The notes: generated by a model not told the origin, from the letters alone. DNA of 64,000 nt from Cohnella baijiui (GCF_020731285.1 NZ_JAJFOW010000019.1:46272-110271), one strand, 5' to 3'. Counted from the stretch's first letter, positions 51,706 through 62,159 are shown. Made by a program: numbers and translations.

Positions 51706-53262
51706 CTAGATTAATGTGACGTTGTCCCGGTCCCGCTTCGTGCGCGCCGGCTCCTTGCGCTTTTCGACCAGGCGGTTGAGCGCGTCCACGTATGCGCGCG
51801 CGCTCGCCTCGAGGATGTCGGTGCTGACGCCGCGCCCCTGCGCGCTGTACTCGCCCTGCTTCAGCACGACGTGCACTTCGCCGAGCGCGTCGGTGCCGTC
51901 GGTGACCGACTTGATCGAGTAGTCGTCCAGCTCCACCGTCTCGCCGGAAATCGCGTCGATCGCCTGATAAATGGCGTCAACTGAGCCGTTGCCTTCAGCC
52001 TTATGCGAAGCGACGACGCCTTCCTTCTTCAGCTTGACCGTCGCATTAGGCACGGCATGGCTGTCGAAGGCGACGACGAGCTGCTCGAGCGCGAACACTT
52101 CCGGCGTTTCGATGAGTTTCTCTTCGAGCAGCGCCAGGATATCTTCGTTGCCGACATCCTTCTTGCGGTCGGCGAGGTCCTTGAACTTGCCGAAAGCGGC
52201 GTTCACCTGCTCTTCGGTCAAATTCTCGAAGCCGAGGTCGACCAGCTTCTCGCGGAACGCATGGCGGCCGGAGTGCTTGCCGAGCACGAGCTTGCTGTCC
52301 TTGAGCCCGATCGTCGCCGGGGAGATGATCTCGTAGGTGGTCTTCTCCTTCAGGACGCCGTCCTGATGGATGCCGGATTCGTGGGCGAACGCGTTGGCGC
52401 CGACGATCGCCTTGTTGCCGGGAACCGGCATCCCCGTCAGCTTGCTGACGAGGCGGCTCGTGCGGGCGATCTCCTGCAGGTGCAGCGTCGTCGTCGCGTC
52501 GAAAAATTCGGCGCGGGTCATGAGCGCGAGCGCCACTTCCTCGAGGGCGGTGTTGCCGGCGCGCTCGCCGATCCCGTTGATCGTCCCTTCGATCTGGTCG
52601 GCCCCGTTCAGGATGGCTGCGAGCGAGTTGGCCGTCGCCATGCCGAGATCGTCGTGGCAGTGCGCGGACAACTGGATTTTTTCGATATCCGGCACGTTTT
52701 CCTTTAAGGTTTTGAAAATGTTGCCGTACTCATACGGCGTCATATATCCGACCGTGTCCGGAATGTTGACGACGTCCGCCCCGGCCTTGATCGCGAGCGC
52801 CGTGACTTCGCACAGGAAGTCGAGCTCCGTCCGTCCGGCGTCTTCCGCGGAAAATTCGACCTGGGCGAAGCGCGCCTTGGCGTACTTGATCATCCGTTCG
52901 GCCGTCTCGAGCACCTCGGCTTTTTCCATGCGGAGCTTGTGCTTCCGGTGAATCGGCGAGGTCGCGAGGAAAATGTGGATCCGCGGGTCCTGGGCACCCT
53001 TCAGCGCTTCGACGACCGCGTCGATGTCCTTTTCGCGCGAGCGCGCGAGGCCGACGACCGATGCGTTCTTTACGGCACGCGCAACCGCATTCACCGCGGC
53101 CAGGTCGCCAGGCGAAGCGATCGGAAATCCGGCTTCGATCCGGTCGACGCCGAGCTTCTCGAGCTGGAGCGCGATCTCCACCTTTTCTTGGGTGTTCAGG
53201 TTGACGCCCGGAGATTGCTCGCCGTCGCGGAGCGTCGTGTCGAAAATATATATTTTGCGCAT
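51706..53262 (-). CDS. leuA: 2-isopropylmalate synthase
   Basis: The 518-residue enzyme has FDTTLRDGEQSPGVNL, the metal motif SAHCHDDLGMATANS, AGNTALEEV and a C-terminal LeuA allosteric domain for leucine inhibition. It starts leucine synthesis from 2-oxoisovalerate and acetyl-CoA. ATG at 53262 is the family start; a GTG nine bases earlier is possible with AGGAGG nearby. A hairpin (53303-53330, GAGAAGGCCGA with TCGGACCTTCTC) lies between ilvC and leuA and may process or partly terminate the transcript. Confidence 0.95.
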   Translation of the reverse strand: MRKIYIFDTTLRDGEQSPGVNLNTQEKVEIALQLEKLGVDRIEAGFPIASPGDLAAVNAVARAVKNASVVGLARSREKDIDAVVEALKGAQDPRIHIFLATSPIHRKHKLRMEKAEVLETAERMIKYAKARFAQVEFSAEDAGRTELDFLCEVTALAIKAGADVVNIPDTVGYMTPYEYGNIFKTLKENVPDIEKIQLSAHCHDDLGMATANSLAAILNGADQIEGTINGIGERAGNTALEEVALALMTRAEFFDATTTLHLQEIARTSRLVSKLTGMPVPGNKAIVGANAFAHESGIHQDGVLKEKTTYEIISPATIGLKDSKLVLGKHSGRHAFREKLVDLGFENLTEEQVNAAFGKFKDLADRKKDVGNEDILALLEEKLIETPEVFALEQLVVAFDSHAVPNATVKLKKEGVVASHKAEGNGSVDAIYQAIDAISGETVELDDYSIKSVTDGTDALGEVHVVLKQGEYSAQGRGVSTDILEASARAYVDALNRLVEKRKEPARTKRDRDNVTLI

Positions 53263-53369
53263 GCTGTTCACCGCACCTCCTGGCATTACACATATGAGAG
53301 AAGAGAAGGCCGACGGGATCGGACCTTCTCCTCCATTATAGCACGTTATTGCCTACGCTCAGGGCGCGA

Positions 53370-54362
<993 letters not shown>

Positions 54363-54541
54363 TGTTTGTAATCCTCCTTATAAATGAAAGCTGAAATAGG
54401 GCAACCCTCATGAAACGGGCGTCCCAAGAGAGAACGGCGGCGCGGCCCGGACAAGCTCCGGCCGGTACCGGTTCTCTCCTCGAACACCCGCTCCTTGCGG
54501 GAGGCGGATGATAGGGATCTCTGGATGGCGGGTTCGGCGGA

Positions 54542-55027
54542 TCAGCGCGCGCCGCGCGTAAGGGCGGTGACGCCCGTGCGGGACAGCTCGCGGATGCCGT
54601 ACGGCTTCAACAGCTCGATCATCGCGTCGATCTTGTCTGTGTCGCCGACGACCTGAACGATAAGGCTCGACGGGCCGATGTCGACGACCGCCGCGCGGAA
54701 CGTCTCGACGACGCCGAGAATTTCCGGCCGGGCGGACGGCTCGGCGTTGACCTTGATCAGGCCGAGCTCCCGCGCCACCATCGGATTGGAACCGACGTCG
54801 ATGACCTTGATGACGTCTACGATTTTGTACAGCTGCTTTTGAATTTGCTCGAGCGTACGCTCGTCGCCGGTCGTCACGATGACCATGCGGGACAGGCCGG
54901 GCTCTTCCGAAGCGCCGACGGTGATGCTCTCGATGTTGAAGGCACGGCGGCCGAACAGGCCGGAAACGCGCTGCAGGACGCCGGGCTGGTCATTCACGAG
55001 AATGGCGATGGTATGTTTATAATTCAT
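54542..55027 (-). CDS. ilvN: acetolactate synthase small subunit
   Basis: The 161-residue regulatory subunit has an N-terminal ACT domain (HTIAILVNDQPGVLQRVSGLFGRRAFNIESI) and the usual C-terminal domain. It confers feedback control on IlvB. Start overlaps ilvB by ATGA. Confidence 0.96.
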   Translation of the reverse strand: MNYKHTIAILVNDQPGVLQRVSGLFGRRAFNIESITVGASEEPGLSRMVIVTTGDERTLEQIQKQLYKIVDVIKVIDVGSNPMVARELGLIKVNAEPSARPEILGVVETFRAAVVDIGPSSLIVQVVGDTDKIDAMIELLKPYGIRELSRTGVTALTRGAR

Positions 55028-56769
55028 TCGGCATCCCCCATTATCATTTCATCGATCGCGCTGCCCTGGGCGACCATCGGATAGACGTTCTCGCCCTTGC
55101 GAACGACGAACTCGACGACGGCCGGACCCGGATGCTTCAGCGCCGCTTCCCAGGCCTGGCGCGCTTCTTCCTTGTTCGAGGCGCGGAACGCCTTGACGCC
55201 GTACGCCTCGGCCAGCTTCACGAAGTCGGGACTGCCGGCCAGGTCGATGTGGCTGTAGCGGTTGTCGTAGATCAATTCCTGCCACTGGCGCACCATGCCG
55301 AGCACTTGGTTGTTCAGGATGGCGACCTTGACCGGGATGTTGTTGATCGCGCAGATGGCGAGTTCCTGCGCGCACATCTGCATGCCGCCGTCGCCGTTGA
55401 TCGAGACGACCGTGCGGTCCGGGTTGCCCATTTGCGCGCCGATCGCGGACGGGAAGCCGAAGCCCATCGTGCCGAGGCCGCCGGAGGTGACCCAGGAGCG
55501 CGGCTTGTTGAACGGATAGTACTGCGCCGCCCACATTTGGTGCTGGCCGACGTCGGTCGTAACGATCGCGTCGCCGTTCGTCGTCTCGTGAATCATCGAG
55601 ACGACCCACTGCGGCTTCAACTCCGTCTCGGAGTCCGTATAGCTGAACGGCTTGCTCGCCTTCCATTCCTGGATCTGCGCGCGCCAGGCGTCGGCTTTGT
55701 CCGTGCGCTTCGCGCCCGCGATCGCCTGTTGGAGCACCGCCTTGACGTCCCCGACGATCGGGATGTCGGTCGGGACGTTCTTGCCGATCTCGGCCGGATC
55801 GATGTCGATATGGACGATTTTCGCCTTTGGCGCGAAGCCGGACAGCTTGCCCGTGACGCGGTCGTCGAAGCGGGCGCCGATACTGATGAGCAGATCGGCG
55901 TTCTGGATGGCGGTGTTCGCCGTCCACGTGCCGTGCATGCCCGGGAAGCCCATGTGCAGCTCGTGGCCGCTCGGGAAAGCGCCGATGCCGAGCAGCGTCG
56001 TCGTGACCGGGATCTGCGTCTTCGTGACGAATTCGTACACTTCTTCATGCGCCCCGGAGTAGACGGCGCCGCCGCCGACCAGCAGGATCGGGCGTTCGGA
56101 CTGCTCGATCGCGCGCAGCATCTTGTCGACCTGCTGCTTGTTCGGTTGGACCGTCGGGTTGTAGCCGCGGAGTTTCACTTCCTTCACCGGCTGGAACAAC
56201 CCCTTGTCCGCGGAAACGTCCTTCGGAATGTCGATCAGGACCGGACCTTTGCGGCCCGTGTTCGCGATATGGAACGCCTCGTGGATGATGCGGGGGAGAT
56301 CCTCCGCCTTTTTCACCATGTAGCTGTGCTTGGTGATCGGCATCGTAATGCCGACGATGTCCGCTTCCTGGAAGGCGTCGGTGCCGATCAGGCTCGAAAC
56401 GACGTTGCCGGTGATGACGACGAGCGGCACCGAGTCCATGTAAGCCGTCGCGATGCCGGTGACGAGATTGGTCGCCCCCGGGCCCGAAGTTGCGATGCAG
56501 ACGCCGACCTTGCCCGTGCTGCGGGCGTAACCGTCGGCCGCGTGGATGGCGCCTTGCTCGTGGCGGGTCAGCAGGTGATTGAAATCCTCGAACCCGTACA
56601 TGGCGTCGTAGATGTACAGCACTGCGCCGCCCGGATAGCCGAATACGCAGTCGACGCCCTCCAACAACAAGCTACGGAGCAGCATTTCGGAGCCGGTGAT
56701 GACTTCTTCCTTGCCCCATTTTTCAATCAATTCTTCTTTGGACTTCAGTGTGGCACTATGCGCGCTCAT
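55024..56769 (-). CDS. ilvB: acetolactate synthase large subunit
   Basis: The 581-residue TPP enzyme has the catalytic Glu in VFGYPGGAVLYIYDAM ... HEQGAIHAADGYAR, and the TPP/Mg motif GDGGMQMCAQELAIC ... ILNNQ. It makes acetolactate, the entry to valine and leucine. AAAGGAGG precedes the ATG. A T-box leader lies upstream. Confidence 0.97.
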   Translation of the reverse strand: MSAHSATLKSKEELIEKWGKEEVITGSEMLLRSLLLEGVDCVFGYPGGAVLYIYDAMYGFEDFNHLLTRHEQGAIHAADGYARSTGKVGVCIATSGPGATNLVTGIATAYMDSVPLVVITGNVVSSLIGTDAFQEADIVGITMPITKHSYMVKKAEDLPRIIHEAFHIANTGRKGPVLIDIPKDVSADKGLFQPVKEVKLRGYNPTVQPNKQQVDKMLRAIEQSERPILLVGGGAVYSGAHEEVYEFVTKTQIPVTTTLLGIGAFPSGHELHMGFPGMHGTWTANTAIQNADLLISIGARFDDRVTGKLSGFAPKAKIVHIDIDPAEIGKNVPTDIPIVGDVKAVLQQAIAGAKRTDKADAWRAQIQEWKASKPFSYTDSETELKPQWVVSMIHETTNGDAIVTTDVGQHQMWAAQYYPFNKPRSWVTSGGLGTMGFGFPSAIGAQMGNPDRTVVSINGDGGMQMCAQELAICAINNIPVKVAILNNQVLGMVRQWQELIYDNRYSHIDLAGSPDFVKLAEAYGVKAFRASNKEEARQAWEAALKHPGPAVVEFVVRKGENVYPMVAQGSAIDEMIMGDAE

Positions 56770-56784
56770 CCGTCATCCTCCTTT

Positions 56785-57140
56785 CGAAAAGTTCAAATGG
56801 AAAACAAAAAACCCTTCGTCGCAAAACGCCTGCAAAGACGTTCTGGGACGAAAGGTTGTGTCCTTCCGCGGTACCACCCGGGTTCGCCGGCCACCTCGCG
56901 GTGGACGACCTCGTCAAGTACGGATGCGCGGGCAAAAAGCATCGGCATCGGTACTTGGGGCGCGATAACGTGCGCGACGCGATTCCCCCTACTGCGCCGC
57001 GGGCGGCGGTTCAGGAGAACAGCTCCGAGGAGACCTTGCGTAAAGGGGTTCTGGCATCGGTCGCAGCAATCCCGACGCTCTCTGAGCAAAAGAGCCCTCG
57101 CGCTTCTTCCTCTTCACGGCTGTTCAAGTTGCATCAAGTT
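56785..57140 (-). ncRNA. T-box leader of the ilv-leu operon
   Basis: The minus strand holds the T-box GGGTGGTACCGCGG (56867-56880) followed by a terminator formed by CCTTTCGTCCC and GCGACGAAGG with six Us. The stem I region has AGAGAG and TTCTCCTGAA, where CTC sits at the specifier position, suggesting sensing of uncharged leucine tRNA. The specifier call is by analogy to other leaders. Confidence 0.9.
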
Positions 57141-57146
57141 GTACTC

Positions 57147-57175
57147 ATTATATGCCTCGCCGAACCGTTCGTCAA
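57147..57175 (-). promoter_or_regulatory. sigma-A promoter of the ilv-leu operon
   Basis: On the minus strand TTGACG, exactly 17 bases, then TATAAT, immediately before the T-box leader. Confidence 0.85.
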
Positions 57176-57286
57176 TACGCGTATGAAGATTCGCGGAGGC
57201 ATCCTGCCGGGCATGTTCATACGATACATCATGCCTTCTCCGACGCCTTGCGGCGGAGAACCCGCCATGATGCAGGAGGTGCCGTT

Positions 57287-57811
57287 ATGATTCGATGGAG
57301 GCGACGCGGCGATTTGAGTAGCATCGTCCGGCTCGTCCGCAAGGAGCTTATCCCCCTCTCTCCCCACCAGCACCCGCGCGACCGCCGGCTGACGGACGAC
57401 ATCAAGCGGCGCTTGACCCGCGGCGTCACGCTCGTCGTCGCGAACGCCCGCGGCGGCGATCCGATCGCCTTCCTTCACCTGGAAGTCCAACAGGAGACGC
57501 TGTTCATCGACTTGCTCGCCGTGGACGCCGGCTACCAGGGCCGGCACTTGGGCTCGGAGCTGATGCGCCAAGCGGAAGCCTACGGACGCAATCACGGCTG
57601 CACCCGGGCTAGGCTTTTCGTCGACGAGGGAAACGACAAAGGCCAGGCCTTTTACCGGCGTCTCGGCTACACCGTAAAAGAATATTGGGCCGCTTACAAT
57701 TGCTACGAGTTGGTCAAACCGCTGAATGCGAACCACCCCCTCTTTACTCTCGGCGTTCCGTTCGAAGCGGCTTGGCATCAGTCGGGATTCGTCCTGGAGG
57801 CATGGACGTAA
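57287..57811 (+). CDS. GNAT-family acetyltransferase
   Basis: The 174-residue protein has the acetyl-CoA motif A (LAVDAGYQGRHLGSELMRQAEAYGRNHG) and motif B (FYRRLGYTVKEYW). It would acetylate an amine of unknown identity. GCAGGAGGTG precedes the ATG. Its last 68 bases overlap the end of the convergent DUF4166 gene. Confidence 0.82.
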   Translation: MIRWRRRGDLSSIVRLVRKELIPLSPHQHPRDRRLTDDIKRRLTRGVTLVVANARGGDPIAFLHLEVQQETLFIDLLAVDAGYQGRHLGSELMRQAEAYGRNHGCTRARLFVDEGNDKGQAFYRRLGYTVKEYWAAYNCYELVKPLNANHPLFTLGVPFEAAWHQSGFVLEAWT

Positions 57812-58421
57812 ACGTCGCCCGGAAGGCGCCTTCATAGCCGAAGACCGGGCCTGCGACCGGACTGCGTACCGCGACCGATATCCGATAGCATGCCGCATCG
57901 TCGTCATACCATTCGCAGACGTCCGCCACGCCGGTGAGCGGGGTCGGAAAGCGGAAGCCGAGCGGCCCTTCGTAAAAGCGCTGCTCCCCGGAGACGATCC
58001 GGATTCCGCCCCTCTCCGACACGGTCAAGGCCAGATCGACCGCCAGATGCTGACGGTTGCCCAGGTAGTCGACGATGCGGTGCCGCTCGCCGCTGTAGAT
58101 CATCGTCGCTTCGAATCGATGGACGGCATTCGGAAAACGAAAGCTGCGATTCCAGGTGACCGTCTCCCTTCCCCACTCGTCAAGGTACGCATAGTTGTCG
58201 ATCGTAAAAGGAATGCGGCTGCCGCTTCTCGGAAACATGATCCGTCGCGTCGCTCCGAGCATGAGCGGCAGCTTCGCCCACTTGGCATACCAGATCCGGT
58301 CCATCGTCCCTTCGCCTAAGCTGGCAACGCGGTCGTCGCTCGAGAAGCCGAAGTGTTCACGAATTTTCGGGTGCAAACGCCGGAAGTCGTCGCCGAGCGC
58401 CAATTCATAAATGGATGCCAT
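57744..58421 (-). CDS. DUF4166 protein
   Basis: The 225-residue protein matches the DUF4166 pattern (IYELALGDDFRRLHPKIREHFGFSS; GTMDRIWYAKWAKLP). No catalytic motif is known to me. It is third in a unit with the DCC and SRPBCC/DoxX genes; its start overlaps the previous gene by 17 bases. Its tail overlaps the convergent acetyltransferase. Confidence 0.78.
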   Translation of the reverse strand: MASIYELALGDDFRRLHPKIREHFGFSSDDRVASLGEGTMDRIWYAKWAKLPLMLGATRRIMFPRSGSRIPFTIDNYAYLDEWGRETVTWNRSFRFPNAVHRFEATMIYSGERHRIVDYLGNRQHLAVDLALTVSERGGIRIVSGEQRFYEGPLGFRFPTPLTGVADVCEWYDDDAACYRISVAVRSPVAGPVFGYEGAFRATFTSMPPGRIPTDAKPLRTERRE

Positions 58422-59361
58422 CGTTCGTCCTTCCTTTCTTTTCATCGGTTGCGGCTGGTCTGCGCCGGCAGCGCGCCGCGCTGGGCAGATCCTTCGCCGT
58501 CCACGCGGCGACTGCGCCCAGCGCCAGCATAGCCGCTGCGAGCGGGAGCGGCCCGAACGGCTCACTCAGCAGCTCCGGGCCGGCCGTGGCGCCCGCGGCG
58601 GTCAACAGCACGAGCAGCGCGGCTTGAGCCGCGTATATCCATGTCAGGCGATGCCAACGGACGATCGCCGCCGCCATGAGCAGCTCCGCGGCGCCGAGCG
58701 TCCAGATCGCTGACGCCTCCCGGGCCGGGAACCATCCGGCGGCCCGCAGCATCGCGAGCTCACCGGATGCCGGACCGAGCAGCTTCGGAACCAGCCCCTC
58801 GTAAAGCCAGCAAAGCGCGAGCCCGAACACGCCCGCCAGGTGCGCCAGGGCCTGCCTCAAGCTGGCCGCGGGCGCCTTCCCACGCTCAAGCCACAGTCGC
58901 AGCGCATCGAAGCTCCAGGCGGTCGCCCATCCGAACAGCGGGCGGAACGCCGCCCGGTCGAACAGCCGGCCCGCCGGCCCGAAGCGCGTCACGTAATCGT
59001 ACCGCGTCGCGAATCGGATGCGGCCGTCCGGCAGCGGGACGTACCGCCAGTATCCGGCGCCGCTGCGAATGAGCGACAGCGGTTCGTCTGAGCCGAAGCG
59101 CAGGACGGACATGCGCATGCCGTCCCGAGTCTCTCGCGCCGCCGCGGAGCGCCCCGTTCCGGCGATGCAGAGGCCGAACCCGATGCGCGTCAGATAGCGA
59201 AATTCCTGAACCCGCGCCCCGGGCGGCTGCGGCAAATACGCGATTTCCGAAAAGCGCAAATCCCACTGCTCGTGCAGCTCCGGCGACTGCGTATGCCGCC
59301 AGAGCGCATCCATATCTGCGTCGATCTCCGTCTCTACGTAGATCGGCTTTGGCTTCTTCAT
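58405..59361 (-). CDS. SRPBCC domain fused to DoxX-like membrane domain
   Basis: The 318-residue protein has an N-terminal START-like domain (IYVETEIDADMDALWRHTQSPELHEQWDLRFSEIAYL) and four C-terminal membrane spans (after about residue 170) like the DoxX_3 family. The start overlaps the DCC gene stop by ATGA. The three-gene unit may handle a membrane lipid or quinone; this is a guess. Confidence 0.75.
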   Translation of the reverse strand: MKKPKPIYVETEIDADMDALWRHTQSPELHEQWDLRFSEIAYLPQPPGARVQEFRYLTRIGFGLCIAGTGRSAAARETRDGMRMSVLRFGSDEPLSLIRSGAGYWRYVPLPDGRIRFATRYDYVTRFGPAGRLFDRAAFRPLFGWATAWSFDALRLWLERGKAPAASLRQALAHLAGVFGLALCWLYEGLVPKLLGPASGELAMLRAAGWFPAREASAIWTLGAAELLMAAAIVRWHRLTWIYAAQAALLVLLTAAGATAGPELLSEPFGPLPLAAAMLALGAVAAWTAKDLPSAARCRRRPAATDEKKGRTNDGIHL

Positions 59362-59840
59362 CGTCCTTCCTCCTCTTGCCCGGAAACCTTATCGTTCAAC
59401 CTCCGGCGCGTCTCTTCGTCCGGCAGCGGACAAGCTTCCGCCCGCCTGAACGCGGACCAGCGGTACCGGCGCGCTGCGATCCAGTCGTACGCCCGATCTC
59501 GCAGCTGGACAGGAACGAGAATGCCGGCGTACAGCAGCGGCCAACCCCCTCCCAGGTGGCGAAAAACGCGCAGCGCCGCTTCGGACTTCACGAAGGGCCG
59601 CCCATGCTGGATCAGCACGAACGTGCCGTTCCCTTCGCCATGATTTTTTGCAAGACCCGCGCTTTTCAACGCTAGCCGCCCATATTCCGAGTCCAACGCC
59701 GCGAACCGGAACCGGTCCGCGCTGTCCCGCCGGGCGACGAAGCGCGTCAGCGTCCGGCACAGCGGACAATCGCCGTCGATCAGCAATAGGATGGACGCTC
59801 GTCTCGGAATCTGCCGTCTTTGTTGTCGTCCCACCTCCAT
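59358..59840 (-). CDS. DCC1-like thiol-disulfide oxidoreductase (DUF393)
   Basis: The 160-residue protein has the DUF393 signature IDGDCPLCRTLTRFVARRD with a CxxC redox pair, and FALDSEYG- and ALRVFRHLGGGW-like segments. It should be a thioredoxin-like cytoplasmic protein. It heads the three-gene unit. Confidence 0.82.
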   Translation of the reverse strand: MEVGRQQRRQIPRRASILLLIDGDCPLCRTLTRFVARRDSADRFRFAALDSEYGRLALKSAGLAKNHGEGNGTFVLIQHGRPFVKSEAALRVFRHLGGGWPLLYAGILVPVQLRDRAYDWIAARRYRWSAFRRAEACPLPDEETRRRLNDKVSGQEEEGR

Positions 59841-59917
59841 CGCCTCCTCTCCGTCTTACCGTCATTGTAGACGAGCCGCGGACAGCTGCTCAGTTCCAAC
59901 TTCCGTAGGCGGACAGC

Positions 59918-59948
59918 AAAAAGAGGTACTACGCTTCGTAGTACCTCG
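59918..59948 (-). terminator. terminator of the two-component unit
   Basis: Perfect 11-bp stem GAGGTACTACG / CGTAGTACCTC (59923-59947) with five Us on the minus strand, 37 bases past the response regulator stop. Confidence 0.88.
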
Positions 59949-59984
59949 TGCTTGCTCGGAGACCGTTCCATGTCCGCTCCCGGG

Positions 59985-60656
59985 CTATTCCTCGCCGTTC
60001 TGCCGCGTTTCGAAATGCGCCTCCGGTTCCCTTTGCGACAGCAGCCCTTTTCGCCGCACCTTGTCGACCGCTTCCTTGCCGCTGCGCACGCGGAGCTTTT
60101 TCAAAATTTTGTTCACCTGGTTCTTGAGCGTACTCTCGGCCTTGTACAGCCGCTTTTCGATCTGGGGGTGGGTGTACCCCTGCTCGATCAGGTCGTATAC
60201 CTCCCGCTCGGCCGGGGTCAGGGATTGGAGCTGCTCTTCCCGTTTCAGTCTCGCGAATTCCTTCAGCAGCGCTTCCATCGCGCCGGGATGATGGTAGGCC
60301 GCTCGAATCGATTGCGGCAGCTCCGCAAAGCGGGATTTCTCCAGGTATTGGACGGCGCCGGCCGTGAACGCGTCGGTCATCGTCCGCTCATCGGTGTCCG
60401 AGGTTAGCATGATGACCCGAACGGGACGGATTTCCTGCATCTCCATGGCGGTATAGATGCCGTCGCGTCCCGTCTCGGACAGATGCACGTCCATGAGGAC
60501 GACGTCGAAGTCGAGCGTGCGGGCCAGCCGGATCGCCTCGTCCGCGCTCGCAGCCGCGCCCACGACCAGTAGGTCCTCCTCCCGGTTCAAAAAGGCGCTT
60601 ATCGCTTTGATCCAATCGGGGTCGTCTTCGACGAGCAGCAGCCGGATCCGGTTCAT
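59985..60656 (-). CDS. NarL/LuxR-type response regulator
   Basis: The 223-residue protein has a full receiver (LLLVEDDPDW; phospho-Asp in DVVLMDVHL; Thr in VIMLTSD; Lys in YLEKSRF) and a LuxR helix-turn-helix (SLTPAEREVYDLIEQGYTHPQIEKRLYKAESTLKNQVNKIL). Start overlaps the kinase stop by ATGA, so the two are a pair. Targets unknown. Confidence 0.9.
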   Translation of the reverse strand: MNRIRLLLVEDDPDWIKAISAFLNREEDLLVVGAAASADEAIRLARTLDFDVVLMDVHLSETGRDGIYTAMEMQEIRPVRVIMLTSDTDERTMTDAFTAGAVQYLEKSRFAELPQSIRAAYHHPGAMEALLKEFARLKREEQLQSLTPAEREVYDLIEQGYTHPQIEKRLYKAESTLKNQVNKILKKLRVRSGKEAVDKVRRKGLLSQREPEAHFETRQNGEE

Positions 60657-61972
60657 GCCTTTCTCCTCCTTAGCGGCCAGCGCAGCGTAACAACGGTACC
60701 CGTCCCGGGCGAGCTCGCGATGTTCGCCTCGCCGCCGCTTTTTTCCATCACCTGATAGACGTAGGACAAGCCTAATCCGTAATTGGCTTTGCCTTGCTTG
60801 GTGCTGTAAAAGGGCTCCCACACGCGGCGCAGCTCCTCTTGCGGAATCCCGGAGCCCGTATCCCGGACGCGCAGAACCGCCGCCTTTCTTTCCTGTTCCA
60901 CGGCGATCTCGATCGTCCCGCCGCAGGGCATCGCTTCGGCCGCGTTGGCCAGGAGATTGCCGATCGCCTCGCGCAGGTGGACCGGGTCCGCCAGAATTTC
61001 CGGCTGCGCCGCATACGTTCCGCCGACCCGAACGCCGCGCTCCTCCAGCCAGCCCCGTCGGCCGTCAAGACAAGCCGCTGCCGCAAGATCCAGCCGGCAC
61101 GGCTCCGCCTGCCAGGCAAGCTCCCTCGTTCGGCTGTGCACGCGGCCTGCCATCTCCATCAGATGCGACGCCGCGCTCGCGATCATGTCCAAATGCTCGC
61201 CCGCGTCCGTATCGCCGGGCCCGATGGACCGCTTCGCGTTTTCGACGCCGATCGCGATTTTGCCGACTTCATTTTTGACCGCATGGTTCAGCACGCCGCT
61301 GCTCATCCGGGCCGTCTTCAAGGCGCCTTGCAGGGAGTCCCGCTCGATCCGCACCTTGACGCCAAGCACGCCGTAGACGAACACGCAAAGCCCCGCAAGC
61401 GCAAAGGAATATACGATAAATACAGATATGTAACGAAAAAAATCGAATGCCGGGGAGATGGCTTTGGCCACGTTGATGAAGGCGATCACGCCGAGAAGCG
61501 TCGGGACGGTGATCAAAACCGTGATCAGGCGGTTTCGCTTCATCCGCGGCTGCGTCTCTCGCGCATAGGACTGCACCAGCAGATAGCAAGCCGCCAAATA
61601 GTACGTCACCGTCCAGATCAGCAGCGCCTTGAAGTTCAGCGCCATCCCCGGCTGCGGCAGCGTCGCCAGAATCGTCGCCGCAGCCGGCAGAAAGACCGCA
61701 GCCTTCCCGTAAGGCCCGATCCGGGGGCGGAAAGCCGTCTCCGCGTAAACGATGGCGAAGAGGAGGACGCCGCAGGGCGTGAGCGTATGGTTGAGCAGCT
61801 CGGACAGGTGCGCCCAGTAGGCCAAGTCCGGCGTCCGGAAAACGGTCCTGGGCAGACCGCCGAGCGCCGCGCTAAGCAGAAAGAAAGCCGCCCAGCGGTT
61901 GATCTCGCTGCGGGAATGGACGGCGAGCAGCACCGCGGCCGCCGTCGCAAGCACAATCAGGTAGATGAGCAT
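60653..61972 (-). CDS. membrane histidine kinase
   Basis: The 439-residue protein has about seven N-terminal membrane spans (residues 1-215), a phospho-acceptor region with VLNHAVKNEVGKI, and HATPase motifs (GNLLANAAEAM; DTGSGIP; ANYGLGLSYVYQVM). ATG at 61972 was chosen: AAGGTG lies six bases upstream, and the candidate start at 62005 overlaps the -10 of the promoter at 62004-62012. It pairs with the NarL-type regulator. Signal unknown. Confidence 0.86.
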   Translation of the reverse strand: MLIYLIVLATAAAVLLAVHSRSEINRWAAFFLLSAALGGLPRTVFRTPDLAYWAHLSELLNHTLTPCGVLLFAIVYAETAFRPRIGPYGKAAVFLPAAATILATLPQPGMALNFKALLIWTVTYYLAACYLLVQSYARETQPRMKRNRLITVLITVPTLLGVIAFINVAKAISPAFDFFRYISVFIVYSFALAGLCVFVYGVLGVKVRIERDSLQGALKTARMSSGVLNHAVKNEVGKIAIGVENAKRSIGPGDTDAGEHLDMIASAASHLMEMAGRVHSRTRELAWQAEPCRLDLAAAACLDGRRGWLEERGVRVGGTYAAQPEILADPVHLREAIGNLLANAAEAMPCGGTIEIAVEQERKAAVLRVRDTGSGIPQEELRRVWEPFYSTKQGKANYGLGLSYVYQVMEKSGGEANIASSPGTGTVVTLRWPLRRRKA

Positions 61973-62003
61973 CGCATGCACCTTGGCTCCGTCTTTGTCG
62001 GAC

Positions 62004-62012
62004 ATTATACCA
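62004..62012 (-). promoter_or_regulatory. extended -10 promoter of the kinase unit
   Basis: On the minus strand TGGTATAAT, an extended -10, without a good -35. Transcription would start about 25 bases before the ATG at 61972. Confidence 0.6.
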
Positions 62013-62093
62013 TATTTGCTGTTCGGCGGGGTCGGCGCCGCTAAAGAGCGGAGCGGCTTTTGCCGTCGGGCGGAGTCGGAGCACCAAAAGAAC

Positions 62094-62116
62094 GGAGCGG
62101 CGCCATGCGCCGCTCC
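62094..62116 (-). terminator. terminator of the 85-residue gene
   Basis: GGAGCGGCG pairs with CGCCGCTCC; TTCTTTT follows on the minus strand. Confidence 0.7.
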
Positions 62117-62159
62117 TTGGCCCGGATGCGAAGCACTTACTCCGCACAATCCGGTTCGT

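Noticed and set aside
61973..62005. Earlier ATG for the membrane kinase
   Set aside because: It overlaps TATAAT and has no ribosome site; the ATG at 61972 has AAGGTG at good distance.
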